A DNA stretch of 64,000 nucleotides from an uncultured Opitutaceae bacterium (GTDB lineage: Bacteria; Verrucomicrobiota; Verrucomicrobiia; Opitutales; Opitutaceae), in assembly GCA_937958045.1 (NCBI GenBank), contig CALFXL010000072.1, forward strand, positions 1 through 64,000. The letters run 5' to 3'. Under the pieces are notes generated by a model, which ran no database searches, was not told where the DNA came from, and saw only the letters and a list, made by a program, of their open reading frames with translations. A program made the translations under genes and the position numbers. Shown piece by piece: positions 27,609-36,100 of the stretch. The first letter of the stretch is position 1; each line of letters begins with the position of its first letter.

Positions 27609-28901
27609 TCAGGGAGTCGAGGCCGTCACCGCCGGCAGCGAACGTCGCTCAAAGACCGCGATGCCGCGCAGCACATCAAGCGCCGCTTCGAGCTGGCGAT
27701 CGGCGACCGGCTCCATGCCAAAACGCTCTTTGAACTGCACGGGATCAACCACGTCGGAGCGATCGCGTTGCAGTCGCACGTTTTCATCTTCTTCGGGCGA
27801 CATGACCACTTCGATTTGAGGGTCGATGCCGCGTTCGTGAATCGTCACGCCACTGGGCGTGTAATAACGCGCGGTTGTGAGGCGCATGCCTTCGCCATTT
27901 TTCAGTTTGAAAATTGATTGGACCGATCCTTTGCCGAACGAGCGTTCGCCCACGATGACGGCTTTGCCGGCATCCTTGAGGGCGCCGGCGACGATTTCCG
28001 CCGCGCTCGCACTGCCGGCGTTGATCAACACCGCCACGGGCACATCAATCGGCGGCTGCGAGGAGGTTGCGCGATATTCCTCGCGAGATTTCGCGCCGCG
28101 TCCCTGCGTATAAACGATCAATTCCCCCTTGCGGAAAAACGGTTCCGCCACGCCCACGGCCGCGTCGAGCAAACCACCGGGATTGTTGCGGAGATCGAGC
28201 ACGAGACTGGTGACGCCTTGGTCGGCGAATTTATTGAGCGCGTTGATAAATTCTTCCGTCGTACGCTCGGTGAATTGCGTAATCTGCAAATAACCGATGC
28301 CGCCCGGCAGGACCTGCACATCGCGCACGCTATCGGTTTTGATCAGCTCGCGGACGAGCGACACCTCATACTCGCGCTTCTCTTCCGGACGTAACAAACC
28401 GACCAGCACGCGGGACTTCGGTTTTCCGCGGAGCCTCTCGACCACATAATCCATCGTCGGATTTTCCAACGGCACACCGTCGATGCGCACGATTTCGTCG
28501 CCGCGCCGAATACCCGCGCGATCACTCGGAGTTCCCGCGATCGGCGCCACGATCACCACGCGGTTTTTGCGCAACTCGACCTGTACGCCGATGCCGCCAA
28601 ACTGGCTGCTCATGTCCTCCTGCAACTGCTGATACGCGCGCGATTCCAAAAACTCTGAATGCGGATCAAGCGTCGCCAACACGCCGTGCAGCGCGGCCTT
28701 CGTGAGCTCGGGCAGCTTGGCTTTGTCCTCGTCCACGTAGTTGTCGTTTATCAACTCGAGGACGTTGCGCACATAGCTCGTCGATTTCTCCAACTCGCGA
28801 TTGGGAAACAGTCCCCACGCCAGCGCGAGGCGGGCCACGCCCAGAGCCATGATCAGCCCCATGAGGACGCCGCTAGCGATGGTGAGTGCACGTTTGAACA
28901 T
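27609..28901 (-). CDS. ctpA: C-terminal processing peptidase, S41 family
   Basis: This 430-residue secreted or membrane-anchored serine protease has an N-terminal hydrophobic segment (residues 8-30), a PDZ domain at about 95-180 (GGIGVQV, RAGIRRGDEI) and the S41 catalytic domain. The nucleophile is Ser in NAGSASAAEIV near residue 300, and the general base Lys is in GERSFGKGSVQ near 325. Family members trim C-termini of envelope proteins. It lies five bases upstream of tsaD, an unusual but probably coincidental partner. Confidence 0.94.
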   Translation of the reverse strand: MFKRALTIASGVLMGLIMALGVARLALAWGLFPNRELEKSTSYVRNVLELINDNYVDEDKAKLPELTKAALHGVLATLDPHSEFLESRAYQQLQEDMSSQFGGIGVQVELRKNRVVIVAPIAGTPSDRAGIRRGDEIVRIDGVPLENPTMDYVVERLRGKPKSRVLVGLLRPEEKREYEVSLVRELIKTDSVRDVQVLPGGIGYLQITQFTERTTEEFINALNKFADQGVTSLVLDLRNNPGGLLDAAVGVAEPFFRKGELIVYTQGRGAKSREEYRATSSQPPIDVPVAVLINAGSASAAEIVAGALKDAGKAVIVGERSFGKGSVQSIFKLKNGEGMRLTTARYYTPSGVTIHERGIDPQIEVVMSPEEDENVRLQRDRSDVVDPVQFKERFGMEPVADRQLEAALDVLRGIAVFERRSLPAVTASTP

Positions 28902-29095
28902 GGCAGAAACCGCGTCACTGTGGGGATTGCGCGGAGTTTGTAAACCGGATCGTCAGAGCGAATTTGCGGGACAGTGCGAATAGGCCGCCCGTCACAAATC
29001 CTAACCACCTCCACCGCGGCCACTTCTTCGCCAAAAACGCCCGTTCCCGTCGGAAAGATTGCGCCCCGAGGCGTCTCGTTTTCACCTCGCGCCTC

Positions 29096-30139
29096 ATGTC
29101 GTCGTTTTCTGAATACACGGTTTCGCCCCTATTCGCCGCGGCTTTCCGCGATCGCGCGCGCGAACTCGCGTATCCAAAGGGTGGAGACAACTGGCTGCCT
29201 TTCGACGAGTTTATGCGTCTCGCGCTGTATCACCCGGAATTGGGTTATTACCGGCGTGACAAGGCACGTGTCGGACGCAATGCGGAAAGCGATTTCTACA
29301 CCGCAACTTCCTCCGGCCCGCTCTTTGGCGAACTAGTCTGCGCCGCGTGCGCCAAGCGCCTCGCCGGCCAAAACCTGCGCGATTTCACCTTTGTGGAAAT
29401 CGGCGCCGAACCGGGCGGCGGCATACTGAAAGACGTCGCGCATTCGTTCGGCGCAGCGCGGGAGCTACGCCTCGGCGACCCGCTCAATCTCCCCGCGCAA
29501 GGCGAACACCTGGTCGTTTTTTCCAACGAACTTTTCGACGCGCAACCCGTTCGACGCGTGGTGGGTCGCGACGGCACTTGGCGCGAAATCGGTGTGCGCC
29601 TGAACGACGATGGCCGATTCGAGCAAATAGAAGCAAACACCGCCGACACGCGCCCACTCGCAATTCCATCCGGCCGCGCCCTGCCCGCGACTGCGCCTGA
29701 AGGCTACCTTCTCGATCTTCCGCTCGCGGCCGCGGCACTTGCTCACGAACTCGCGGCGCAACCGTGGAAAGGCCTCTTCATCGCGTGCGATTACGGTAAA
29801 TCTTGGCGCGAACTCATCGAAGCCACACCGCAAGGCACCACGCGCGCCTACCGGCAACATCAACAGTCCAACGACTTGCTCGCCTTTCCCGGCGAACAAG
29901 ATCTGACCGCGCATGTGTGTTGGGATTGGCTGAGCGACGCGCTCGGCGCGCATGGCTTCGCGTCGCCGCAGCTCGATTCACAAGAGGCGTTTTTTGTGCG
30001 TCACGCCGGCGAATTCATCGGACAACTGCTCGCCGTCGAAGCCGCGCGTTTCAGCCAGCGCAAGATGTCGCTTTTGCAACTCATCCATCCGGCGAATCTC
30101 GGCCAAAAATTCCAAGTGCTGCATGCGCTGCGCGCTTAA
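29096..30139 (+). CDS. SAM-dependent methyltransferase of the MidA/NDUFAF7 family
   Basis: This 347-residue protein resembles the MidA/DUF185 family, whose eukaryotic member NDUFAF7 methylates an arginine of a complex I subunit. The N-terminal section contains FDEFMRLALYHPELGYY and a DFYTATSSGPLFGEL stretch, both typical of the family. The SAM-binding motif I is VEIGAEPGGG near residue 100, followed by the VVFSNELFDAQPVRR motif near 140 and FIACDYGKS near 225. The ATG at 29096 puts these motifs at normal distances. It stands alone, divergent from ctpA, so the target in this organism is unknown. Confidence 0.85.
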   Translation: MSSFSEYTVSPLFAAAFRDRARELAYPKGGDNWLPFDEFMRLALYHPELGYYRRDKARVGRNAESDFYTATSSGPLFGELVCAACAKRLAGQNLRDFTFVEIGAEPGGGILKDVAHSFGAARELRLGDPLNLPAQGEHLVVFSNELFDAQPVRRVVGRDGTWREIGVRLNDDGRFEQIEANTADTRPLAIPSGRALPATAPEGYLLDLPLAAAALAHELAAQPWKGLFIACDYGKSWRELIEATPQGTTRAYRQHQQSNDLLAFPGEQDLTAHVCWDWLSDALGAHGFASPQLDSQEAFFVRHAGEFIGQLLAVEAARFSQRKMSLLQLIHPANLGQKFQVLHALRA

Positions 30140-30278
30140 GCGTTTCTGCTGAACGCGCGTACGATGCATCAAGAAATTGGCCGGAATTGCGCATGGTCGT
30201 TGTTTCACCCCAAGTTTCCCCTTGCTTCACGAAGTCGCCGCCCTTTACTCCCGACCCTTTAACCTACTCGAAACCATC

Positions 30279-30509
30279 ATGGCCCGAATCTGTGCAATCA
30301 CCGGCAAGCGCCCCGTCAAAGGCAGCTCCATCAACCGCAAAGGTCAGAGCAAGAAGAGCGGCGGCATCGGTACGCACGTGACTAGCATCACGAAGCGTAA
30401 GTTCCGCCCCAACCTGCAGCGCGTGCGCATCAAGACCGCCAACGGCGGCACCAAGCGCGTGCTCGTCTCGGTCAAGGCCCTCAAGGCCGGCCTCGTCGAA
30501 AAGGTCTGA
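30279..30509 (+). CDS. rpmB: 50S ribosomal protein L28
   Basis: This 76-residue basic protein is ribosomal protein L28 of the large subunit. The N-terminal ARICAITGKRPVKG segment and the KRKFRPNLQRV core are the family hallmarks. The Cys of ICAITGK is the only cysteine left of the zinc-type CXXC variant, so it is the zinc-free form. It starts at the ATG at 30279; the longer frame upstream is not conserved in character. L28 stands apart from L33 and is followed by a strong terminator. Confidence 0.95.
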   Translation: MARICAITGKRPVKGSSINRKGQSKKSGGIGTHVTSITKRKFRPNLQRVRIKTANGGTKRVLVSVKALKAGLVEKV

Positions 30510-30534
30510 TCGCACAGCGAGTTTTCCCTTTCCG

Positions 30535-30563
30535 CCCGCAGTTTTCACGACTGCGGGTTTTTT
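30535..30563 (+). terminator. Terminator after rpmB
   Basis: A 7-base stem (CCCGCAG with CTGCGGG) with a 9-base loop is followed by six T residues, 25 bases after the rpmB stop codon. Confidence 0.88.
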
Positions 30564-30658
30564 GTACCCTGAAACGTTGAACTGAATGTCTCAGGACGCA
30601 TGCTGCGCCCGTTTGCAACCATCGGCGCGCGTCCGCGTCTTGCCTTTCATCCCCGCCA

Positions 30659-31156
30659 ATGAAGTACACGCTCTCTGTTAACGGTCAGGCCCGTTCCGTG
30701 GAGGCCTCGCCCGATACCCCGCTGCTCTGGATCCTCCGCGATCATCTAGATCTTGTCGGCACCAAATACGGCTGCGGCATCGGCCAATGCGGTTCCTGCA
30801 CGATTCACCTCAACGGCCAGGCCGTGCGCGCCTGCCAGACGCCGATCTCGGCGGTGGGCGATCAGAAGATCGTCACCATCGAGGGTCTTTCCGAAGATGG
30901 TTCGCATCCCTTGCAGAAAGTGTGGTGCGAACTCGACGTGCCTCAATGCGGCTACTGCCAGTCCGGCCAAATCATGTCCGCGGCGGCGTTGCTCGCGCAA
31001 AATCCGAACCCGACCGACGCCGACATCGACGAAGCCATGGTGGGCAATCTGTGCCGCTGCGCCACCTACACGCGCATTCGCCAAGGCATTCATGAGGCCA
31101 CCCGCCTGCTCGCCGGCGATGTATCCAAAAAACAACTTCAGGAGACCGGTTCATGA
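30659..31156 (+). CDS. (2Fe-2S)-binding subunit of a molybdenum hydroxylase (IorA/CoxS-like)
   Basis: This 165-residue electron-transfer subunit has two 2Fe-2S clusters. The N-terminal plant-type ferredoxin domain shows C-G-I-G-Q-C-G-S-C near residues 39-47 and a fourth Cys at about 59. The C-terminal four-helix domain shows CGYCQSGQ near 98 and CRCATY near 132. It lacks an N-terminal export signal, so it is likely to travel as a passenger of the Tat-exported large subunit. The TGA overlaps the start of that gene by four bases (ATGA). Confidence 0.95.
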   Translation: MKYTLSVNGQARSVEASPDTPLLWILRDHLDLVGTKYGCGIGQCGSCTIHLNGQAVRACQTPISAVGDQKIVTIEGLSEDGSHPLQKVWCELDVPQCGYCQSGQIMSAAALLAQNPNPTDADIDEAMVGNLCRCATYTRIRQGIHEATRLLAGDVSKKQLQETGS

Positions 31157-33393
31157 ACATCGCTTCACCTGAATCACCGACATCCCAGGCCCTCGATCGG
31201 CGCGGTTTTCTCAAACTCACCGCGCTTGCCGGCGGAGGTTTTGCGCTCGGACTTTATTTGCGTTCGTCGCCGTTTGGTCTCGCAGCCGATGCCGCGACAG
31301 CCGCACCTGTCCGTGATTTCGTTCCCAATGCCTTCATCCGCATCTCGCCGGATGGCGTCATCACATTGATCGCAAAAAACCCCGAGATCGGTCAGGGCGT
31401 GAAAACGTCGCTGCCCATGATCATCGCCGAAGAACTCGAGGCGCCTTGGGAATCGATCGTGGTCGAACAAGCCGGTCTCGATCCGCGCCTAGGCGGGCAA
31501 TTTGCCGGTGGCAGCACCGCCATTCCAGTCAATTACGATCAATGCCGTCGTCTCGGCGCAGCTGCACGCAGCATGCTGGTGCGCGCCGCCGCGGAAACGT
31601 GGGAGGTGCCGGTCGACGAGTGTTTCGCCGAAGCCGCGACCGTTGTTCATCGCCCGTCCGGTCGTAAGCTCACGTACGGTGAACTCGTCGCCAGAGCCGC
31701 CACGCTGCCCGCTCCTGATCTCAAAAGCGTCGCCCTGAAAGACCCGAAAGATTTCAAATTGCTCGGAAAACGCATCAGCGGCGTGGACAACCCCAAGATC
31801 GTCACCGGCAAACCGCTTTTCGGCATCGATCAGAAGCAACCCGGAATGCTTCACGCGGTATACGTGCGGGGTCCGGTTTTTGGCAGCAAAGTCTCCTCCG
31901 CGAATCTGGACGAAGTCAAAAAGCTCCCGGGCGTTCGCGATGCCTTCGTGATCGAAGGCACCGACGATCTGTTCGGTCTGCTTCCGGGTGTCGCCATCGT
32001 TGCGGCCGACACATGGAGCGCTTTCAAAGCGCGCGAAAAACTTCAGGTTTCCTGGGCCGGGTATCCAGTCGATGAATACAGCAGCGAGGCCTACGCGGCA
32101 CGCGCCGCCGCGCTCGCTCGCGAAGCGCCCCAGAAAGAAATCCGTCATAGCGGCGCGGTCGACGAGGCCCTCGCCTCCTCCGCACACGTAGTCGAGGCGG
32201 CTTATCATTATCCTTACCTCGCGCACGCCACGCTCGAACCACAGAACTGCACCGCGCTTTTTAAAGACGGTCGCATGGAAATCTGGGCGCCGACCCAAAG
32301 TCCCGCGCCCGGCCTCGATCTCGTCGCACGCGTGCTCAATCTGCCGAAAGATAAAATCACGATTCACCTGACGCGCATCGGTGGAGGTTTCGGTCGCCGC
32401 CTTATGAACGACTTTTTGGTGGAAGCTGCAGCCGTCGCGCAGCGTGTACCCGGAAAACCAATACAAGTCACGTGGACGCGCGAGCAGGACATCCGACACG
32501 ATTACTACCGCGCCGGCGGATGGCATTTTCTCAAAGGCGGCGTCGAGGCCTCCGGTCGTCTTTCCGCGTGGCACGATCACTTCATCACCGTCGGTTACTC
32601 TGGCGAACGCGCGGGCAACGGCGCCGATGTCAGCGGCGACGAGTTCCCGAGCCGTTTCATCCCGCACTTCCGTCTCACGCAATCGCTCATCAAGACCAAT
32701 GTGCCGACCGGCTATTGGCGCGCGCCGGGAAGCTGCGCGTACGCGTGGGTTTTCCAAAGTTTCATCGACGAGCTCGCGCACGCTGCCGGCCGCGATCCGG
32801 TCGAGTTTCGGCTCGAGATTCTCGGCGACGATCGCGAGGTGCCGCCGAGCGCTGGCAATCGCGGCCGCTCGTATCACGCGGGGCGTATGAAAAATGTCGT
32901 GCGTGTCGCCGCGGAAAAAGCCGGTTGGAAATCTCAAAAACTTCCGCGCGGGCGCGGCCAAGGCGTCGCGTTTCACTACAGTCACGCAGGCTATGTCGCG
33001 ATCGTCGCGGATGTCTCCGTCGCCCCCGACGGCACCTTGAAAGTGGAGAAGCTGACGGCGGCGGTCGATGTCGGCCCGATCATCAATCTCAGCGGCGCTG
33101 AAAACCAGGTCCAAGGGTCGATGGTCGATGGTCTCAGCGCGGCGTGGTTTCAGGAAATCACGTTTGAAGGCGGACGCGTTCAGCAGAGCAACTATCACGA
33201 TTATCCGCTTCTCCGTCTGCCGGACACGCCGGCGATGGAGATCCATTTCGTGAAATCCGATTTCCCGCCCACGGGACTCGGCGAGCCGGCGCTACCGCCC
33301 GTGGCTCCGGCGATCTGCAACGCGATTTTCGCAGCGACCGGCAAACGCATTCGTACGCTCCCGATCGACAAAGAAGATCTCAGCTGGTCGTAG
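31153..33393 (+). CDS. Tat-exported molybdopterin-binding aldehyde/isoquinoline dehydrogenase subunit
   Basis: This 746-residue catalytic subunit belongs to the xanthine dehydrogenase family, IorB-like branch. A twin-arginine signal DRRGFLKLTALAGG at residues 16-29 marks it for Tat export, probably carrying the 2Fe-2S subunit. The Mo-cofactor motifs include GGGFGRR near 405, and the catalytic glutamate lies in GLGEPALPP near 705. It lacks the flavin subunit, as in other membrane-side aldehyde or isoquinoline oxidoreductases that pass electrons to cytochrome c. No XdhC-type maturation gene or cytochrome adjoins. The substrate cannot be predicted. Convergent with trpF. Confidence 0.9.
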   Translation: MNIASPESPTSQALDRRGFLKLTALAGGGFALGLYLRSSPFGLAADAATAAPVRDFVPNAFIRISPDGVITLIAKNPEIGQGVKTSLPMIIAEELEAPWESIVVEQAGLDPRLGGQFAGGSTAIPVNYDQCRRLGAAARSMLVRAAAETWEVPVDECFAEAATVVHRPSGRKLTYGELVARAATLPAPDLKSVALKDPKDFKLLGKRISGVDNPKIVTGKPLFGIDQKQPGMLHAVYVRGPVFGSKVSSANLDEVKKLPGVRDAFVIEGTDDLFGLLPGVAIVAADTWSAFKAREKLQVSWAGYPVDEYSSEAYAARAAALAREAPQKEIRHSGAVDEALASSAHVVEAAYHYPYLAHATLEPQNCTALFKDGRMEIWAPTQSPAPGLDLVARVLNLPKDKITIHLTRIGGGFGRRLMNDFLVEAAAVAQRVPGKPIQVTWTREQDIRHDYYRAGGWHFLKGGVEASGRLSAWHDHFITVGYSGERAGNGADVSGDEFPSRFIPHFRLTQSLIKTNVPTGYWRAPGSCAYAWVFQSFIDELAHAAGRDPVEFRLEILGDDREVPPSAGNRGRSYHAGRMKNVVRVAAEKAGWKSQKLPRGRGQGVAFHYSHAGYVAIVADVSVAPDGTLKVEKLTAAVDVGPIINLSGAENQVQGSMVDGLSAAWFQEITFEGGRVQQSNYHDYPLLRLPDTPAMEIHFVKSDFPPTGLGEPALPPVAPAICNAIFAATGKRIRTLPIDKEDLSWS

Positions 33394-33449
33394 CAAGCCG
33401 CCGGCGATTTAGAGCCCGATTTCTTCCGCACCAAACGAAACGACATCGA

Positions 33450-33476
33450 CGCCCGTGGAAAAATGACACACGGGCG
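33450..33476. terminator. Possible terminator hairpin between convergent genes
   Basis: An 8-base stem (CGCCCGTG with CACGGGCG) with an 11-base loop lies between the stop codons of the molybdopterin subunit and trpF. It has no T-tract on either side, so it may only stabilise 3' ends. Otherwise the 177 bases between the genes hold nothing I recognise. Confidence 0.4.
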
Positions 33477-33570
33477 CGTCTTCCGTCGGTTCACTTCCGG
33501 ATGCGACGGGGCACCCGATCGCTTGGTACGCGCTAATGGACGACCGCGCGATTCTCCCATGCGCGCAAAC

Positions 33571-34221
33571 TCACGTCGGCATCGAGCGAATCGCTTCGGC
33601 GAGAGCCTTCAACTTGGCGGGATCTTTCACCCCGGGCGAAGCTTCGACGCCGCTGTTCACATCGATGAACGTCGTCGTGCTCGTGCGGATCGCTTCGGCA
33701 ATGTTCTCAGGATTGAGGCCACCGGCGAGGATCCACGTGACTTTGGAGAAACGCTCCTTGAGGCGCGCAAACTCTTCCCAGTTTCCGGTCATGCCGGAGC
33801 CGCCGTATCCACCTTCATGATACGTGTCGACGAGGACATGATCGGCGAGCGGGAAAAACGCGGGATCCATTTCCTTCCCCGGAGGCACACGCGGAGCCAA
33901 CCACAGTTGTTGCGGCGGGATGATGTCGGTCCACATCGCCACCTCGAAGAATGGTGTGTCATTCGGGAAATGGACCTGCACGTAATCGAAGCCGGCGTCC
34001 TTGTATTTCTCGAGTTCGCCCATGTCGGTGTAGACGACGACGGCCACCTTCTTCCGGTCCGGAAGATTGGGCCGCATCGCTTGAAACGCCTCCATGGTCA
34101 CAAAGCGGGGCGACTTCGGATGAAAAATGAATCCAAGATAATCCGCACCGATCTCATCGGCAGCAGCAGCATCCACCAGGGAGGTGAGGCCACAGATTTT
34201 AACGCGGATTCCGTTGATCAT
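33571..34221 (-). CDS. trpF: Phosphoribosylanthranilate isomerase
   Basis: This 216-residue TIM-barrel enzyme catalyses the Amadori step in tryptophan synthesis, turning phosphoribosylanthranilate into the deoxyribulose form. The N-terminal KICGLT motif holds the catalytic Cys at residue 10, and a general acid Asp is in LVDTYHEGG near 130. The phosphate-binding loops ILAGGLNPENI and DVNSGVE lie near 165 and 188. No other trp gene is in the window. It follows a DegT-type aminotransferase on the same strand, 66 bases away, so they may share a transcript. Confidence 0.93.
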   Translation of the reverse strand: MINGIRVKICGLTSLVDAAAADEIGADYLGFIFHPKSPRFVTMEAFQAMRPNLPDRKKVAVVVYTDMGELEKYKDAGFDYVQVHFPNDTPFFEVAMWTDIIPPQQLWLAPRVPPGKEMDPAFFPLADHVLVDTYHEGGYGGSGMTGNWEEFARLKERFSKVTWILAGGLNPENIAEAIRTSTTTFIDVNSGVEASPGVKDPAKLKALAEAIRSMPT

Positions 34222-34287
34222 AGTTTACGCAGACATCGCCGATACGACGAAGGCGAGTCCGACAAAAGCGGGAATAAAGTCGCCTGA

Positions 34288-35385
34288 CTAGAACGTATTG
34301 AGAGTGCGGATTACATGAGTCACCTGCTCATCCGTGAGCTCCGGAAAAATCGGCAAACTCACGCATGTCGCGCAGGCTTTTTCCGCCACGGGCAGCGAGC
34401 CCAGCTCATAGCCGAGCGACGCATAACACTTTTGCTGATGCAGCGGCACCGGATAGATAAGATCCGTGCCGATCTCCGCCGCCGCGAGATGTTCGCGCAA
34501 CGCGTCGCGACGCGGATGACGAATCGTGAATTGGTGAAACACGCCCGCGCCATACTCGACGTCGGTCAACGGCAGGATCACATCCGCGAGTTTGATTTCG
34601 CTCACGTAGCGTTTCGCGATCTCCTGACGACGAGCGGTCCATTGCGCCAGATGCGGCAGCTTCACATTGAGCAGCGCGCCCTGAAATCCATCCATGCGGA
34701 AATTACCGCCGACGATGTCGTGGTAATACCGGCGATCGGAACCGTGTACGCGGATATGGCGCGCGCGGGTAAACAACTCTTCGCGTCGCGAAACGAGAGC
34801 ACCACCCTCGCCGCAACCGCCGAGATTTTTGGTCGGATAAAAGCTGAACGTGCCGACATCGCCAATGATGCCGACCGGCGTGCCTTTGTACTTCGCGCCG
34901 ACCGCTTGCGCGCAATCTTCGATGACGAAGAGTCCGTGCTTCTTTGCGATCGCCATGATTTCATCCATGCGCGCCGGTTGACCGAAGAGATGCACGATCA
35001 CGATACCCTTGGTCTTCGGCGTGATCGCTTGCTCGAGTTTGGCCGGATCGAGATTAAACGTCGCTTCCTCGATATCAACGAACTTGGGCGTCGCACCGAC
35101 ATAGCTGATTCCCCACGCGGACGAGATGAACGTAAACGGCGGCACGATCACTTCATCGCCCGGACCGAAACCCGCCATCATGCAAGCGATGTGGAGCGGC
35201 GCGGTGCCGCTGTTGACACCGAGCGCTTGCGGATAACCAAGCGTGCTCGCGAACGCCTTCTCGAACTCCTCCACATCCTTGCCGAGGCAAAACCGCGTGG
35301 CGTCGTACGTCGCGGTGAGGGCTGCCAGCGCTTGTTCGCGCAGCGCCCGATGCTGGAGAGAAAGATCGAGGAACGGGACTTTCAT
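34288..35385 (-). CDS. DegT/DnrJ/EryC1/StrS-family PLP-dependent aminotransferase
   Basis: This 365-residue protein belongs to the sugar aminotransferase family that makes amino sugars for surface glycans. The N-terminal VPFLDLSLQHRAL and the VNSGTAPLHIA segment are family marks. PLP is expected to be bound by the Lys in SFYPTKNLGG near residue 185, with the cofactor Asp in VIEDCAQAVGA near 158. The ATG at 35385 gives the usual start at VPFLDL. No glycan synthesis cluster adjoins; trpF and an HD protein are the neighbours. Its sugar substrate is unknown. Confidence 0.92.
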   Translation of the reverse strand: MKVPFLDLSLQHRALREQALAALTATYDATRFCLGKDVEEFEKAFASTLGYPQALGVNSGTAPLHIACMMAGFGPGDEVIVPPFTFISSAWGISYVGATPKFVDIEEATFNLDPAKLEQAITPKTKGIVIVHLFGQPARMDEIMAIAKKHGLFVIEDCAQAVGAKYKGTPVGIIGDVGTFSFYPTKNLGGCGEGGALVSRREELFTRARHIRVHGSDRRYYHDIVGGNFRMDGFQGALLNVKLPHLAQWTARRQEIAKRYVSEIKLADVILPLTDVEYGAGVFHQFTIRHPRRDALREHLAAAEIGTDLIYPVPLHQQKCYASLGYELGSLPVAEKACATCVSLPIFPELTDEQVTHVIRTLNTF

Positions 35386-35467
35386 GGGAAAAGTAGCCCC
35401 CACGAAAACAGGAACTGCACTAAAACCAACCTGTTTCGCGGAGCGCACGTGTGAATGTGGAAGAAAG

Positions 35468-36016
35468 TTAGGCCGGCAAATCCGCGAGAAAACGCGTCAG
35501 GTTGGCGATGTGGGCGTCGAGATCGACACCGAGATGATCGAGTCCGACTTGGATGGTGGCGCGGTCGACCTTCGCCGCGAAGGCCTTGTCCTTGAACTTC
35601 TTTTTCAACGAACTCGCCTTCATCTCGCCGTAACCGACGGGATTCATTTTCCGGTACGCGTACAGCAGGCCGCACATTTCATCCGTCGCCAGCAACGCCG
35701 CCGCGAGCCGCGTCCGCGGCAGTATCGTGTATCCATTATATCCATACGCGTGAGCTTCGACCGCGTGGATGAGCGCTTCGGGATAACCCCAATTTTTGAA
35801 CCACTGCAACGACGGGCCCGGATGCGTCTCCGGATGTTTTTCGAAATCGATATCGTGCAACAACCCGGTGATGAACCAGAGCTCGGCGTCTTCGCCAAAA
35901 TGCCGCGCATACCCTTCGAGCGCGGTCGCAACCATCAACGCATGATGGCGCTGATACTCGTCTTGGACGTATTCATGCAGGAGCGTGGTGGCGGCGTTTC
36001 TTGACGGAAGAGACAT
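35468..36016 (-). CDS. HD-domain protein (HDIG-type hydrolase)
   Basis: This 182-residue cytoplasmic protein has an HD domain: a first His in YQRHHALMVA near 24, the HD pair in TGLLHDIDFEKHPE near 53 and further His residues in VEAHAYGYNG near 86, a pattern that binds one or two metal ions. Proteins of this small HDIG type are usually predicted phosphohydrolases, with substrates unknown. It stands in the same direction as the DegT aminotransferase, 82 bases upstream of it, and cobA-hemD ends about 84 bases upstream. Confidence 0.8.
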   Translation of the reverse strand: MSLPSRNAATTLLHEYVQDEYQRHHALMVATALEGYARHFGEDAELWFITGLLHDIDFEKHPETHPGPSLQWFKNWGYPEALIHAVEAHAYGYNGYTILPRTRLAAALLATDEMCGLLYAYRKMNPVGYGEMKASSLKKKFKDKAFAAKVDRATIQVGLDHLGVDLDAHIANLTRFLADLPA

Positions 36017-36100
36017 CCGGCCACGTTAGCGCGTCCCTGGCCGACTGCCAAGAGTCGCGCGGAGGAAGGCCTCACGACTCACGCGACGCGGATGACGCGA

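Noticed and set aside
31489..33246. Long minus-strand frame inside the molybdopterin subunit gene
   Set aside because: Antisense shadow without domains; the plus strand carries the complete Mo-hydroxylase protein.
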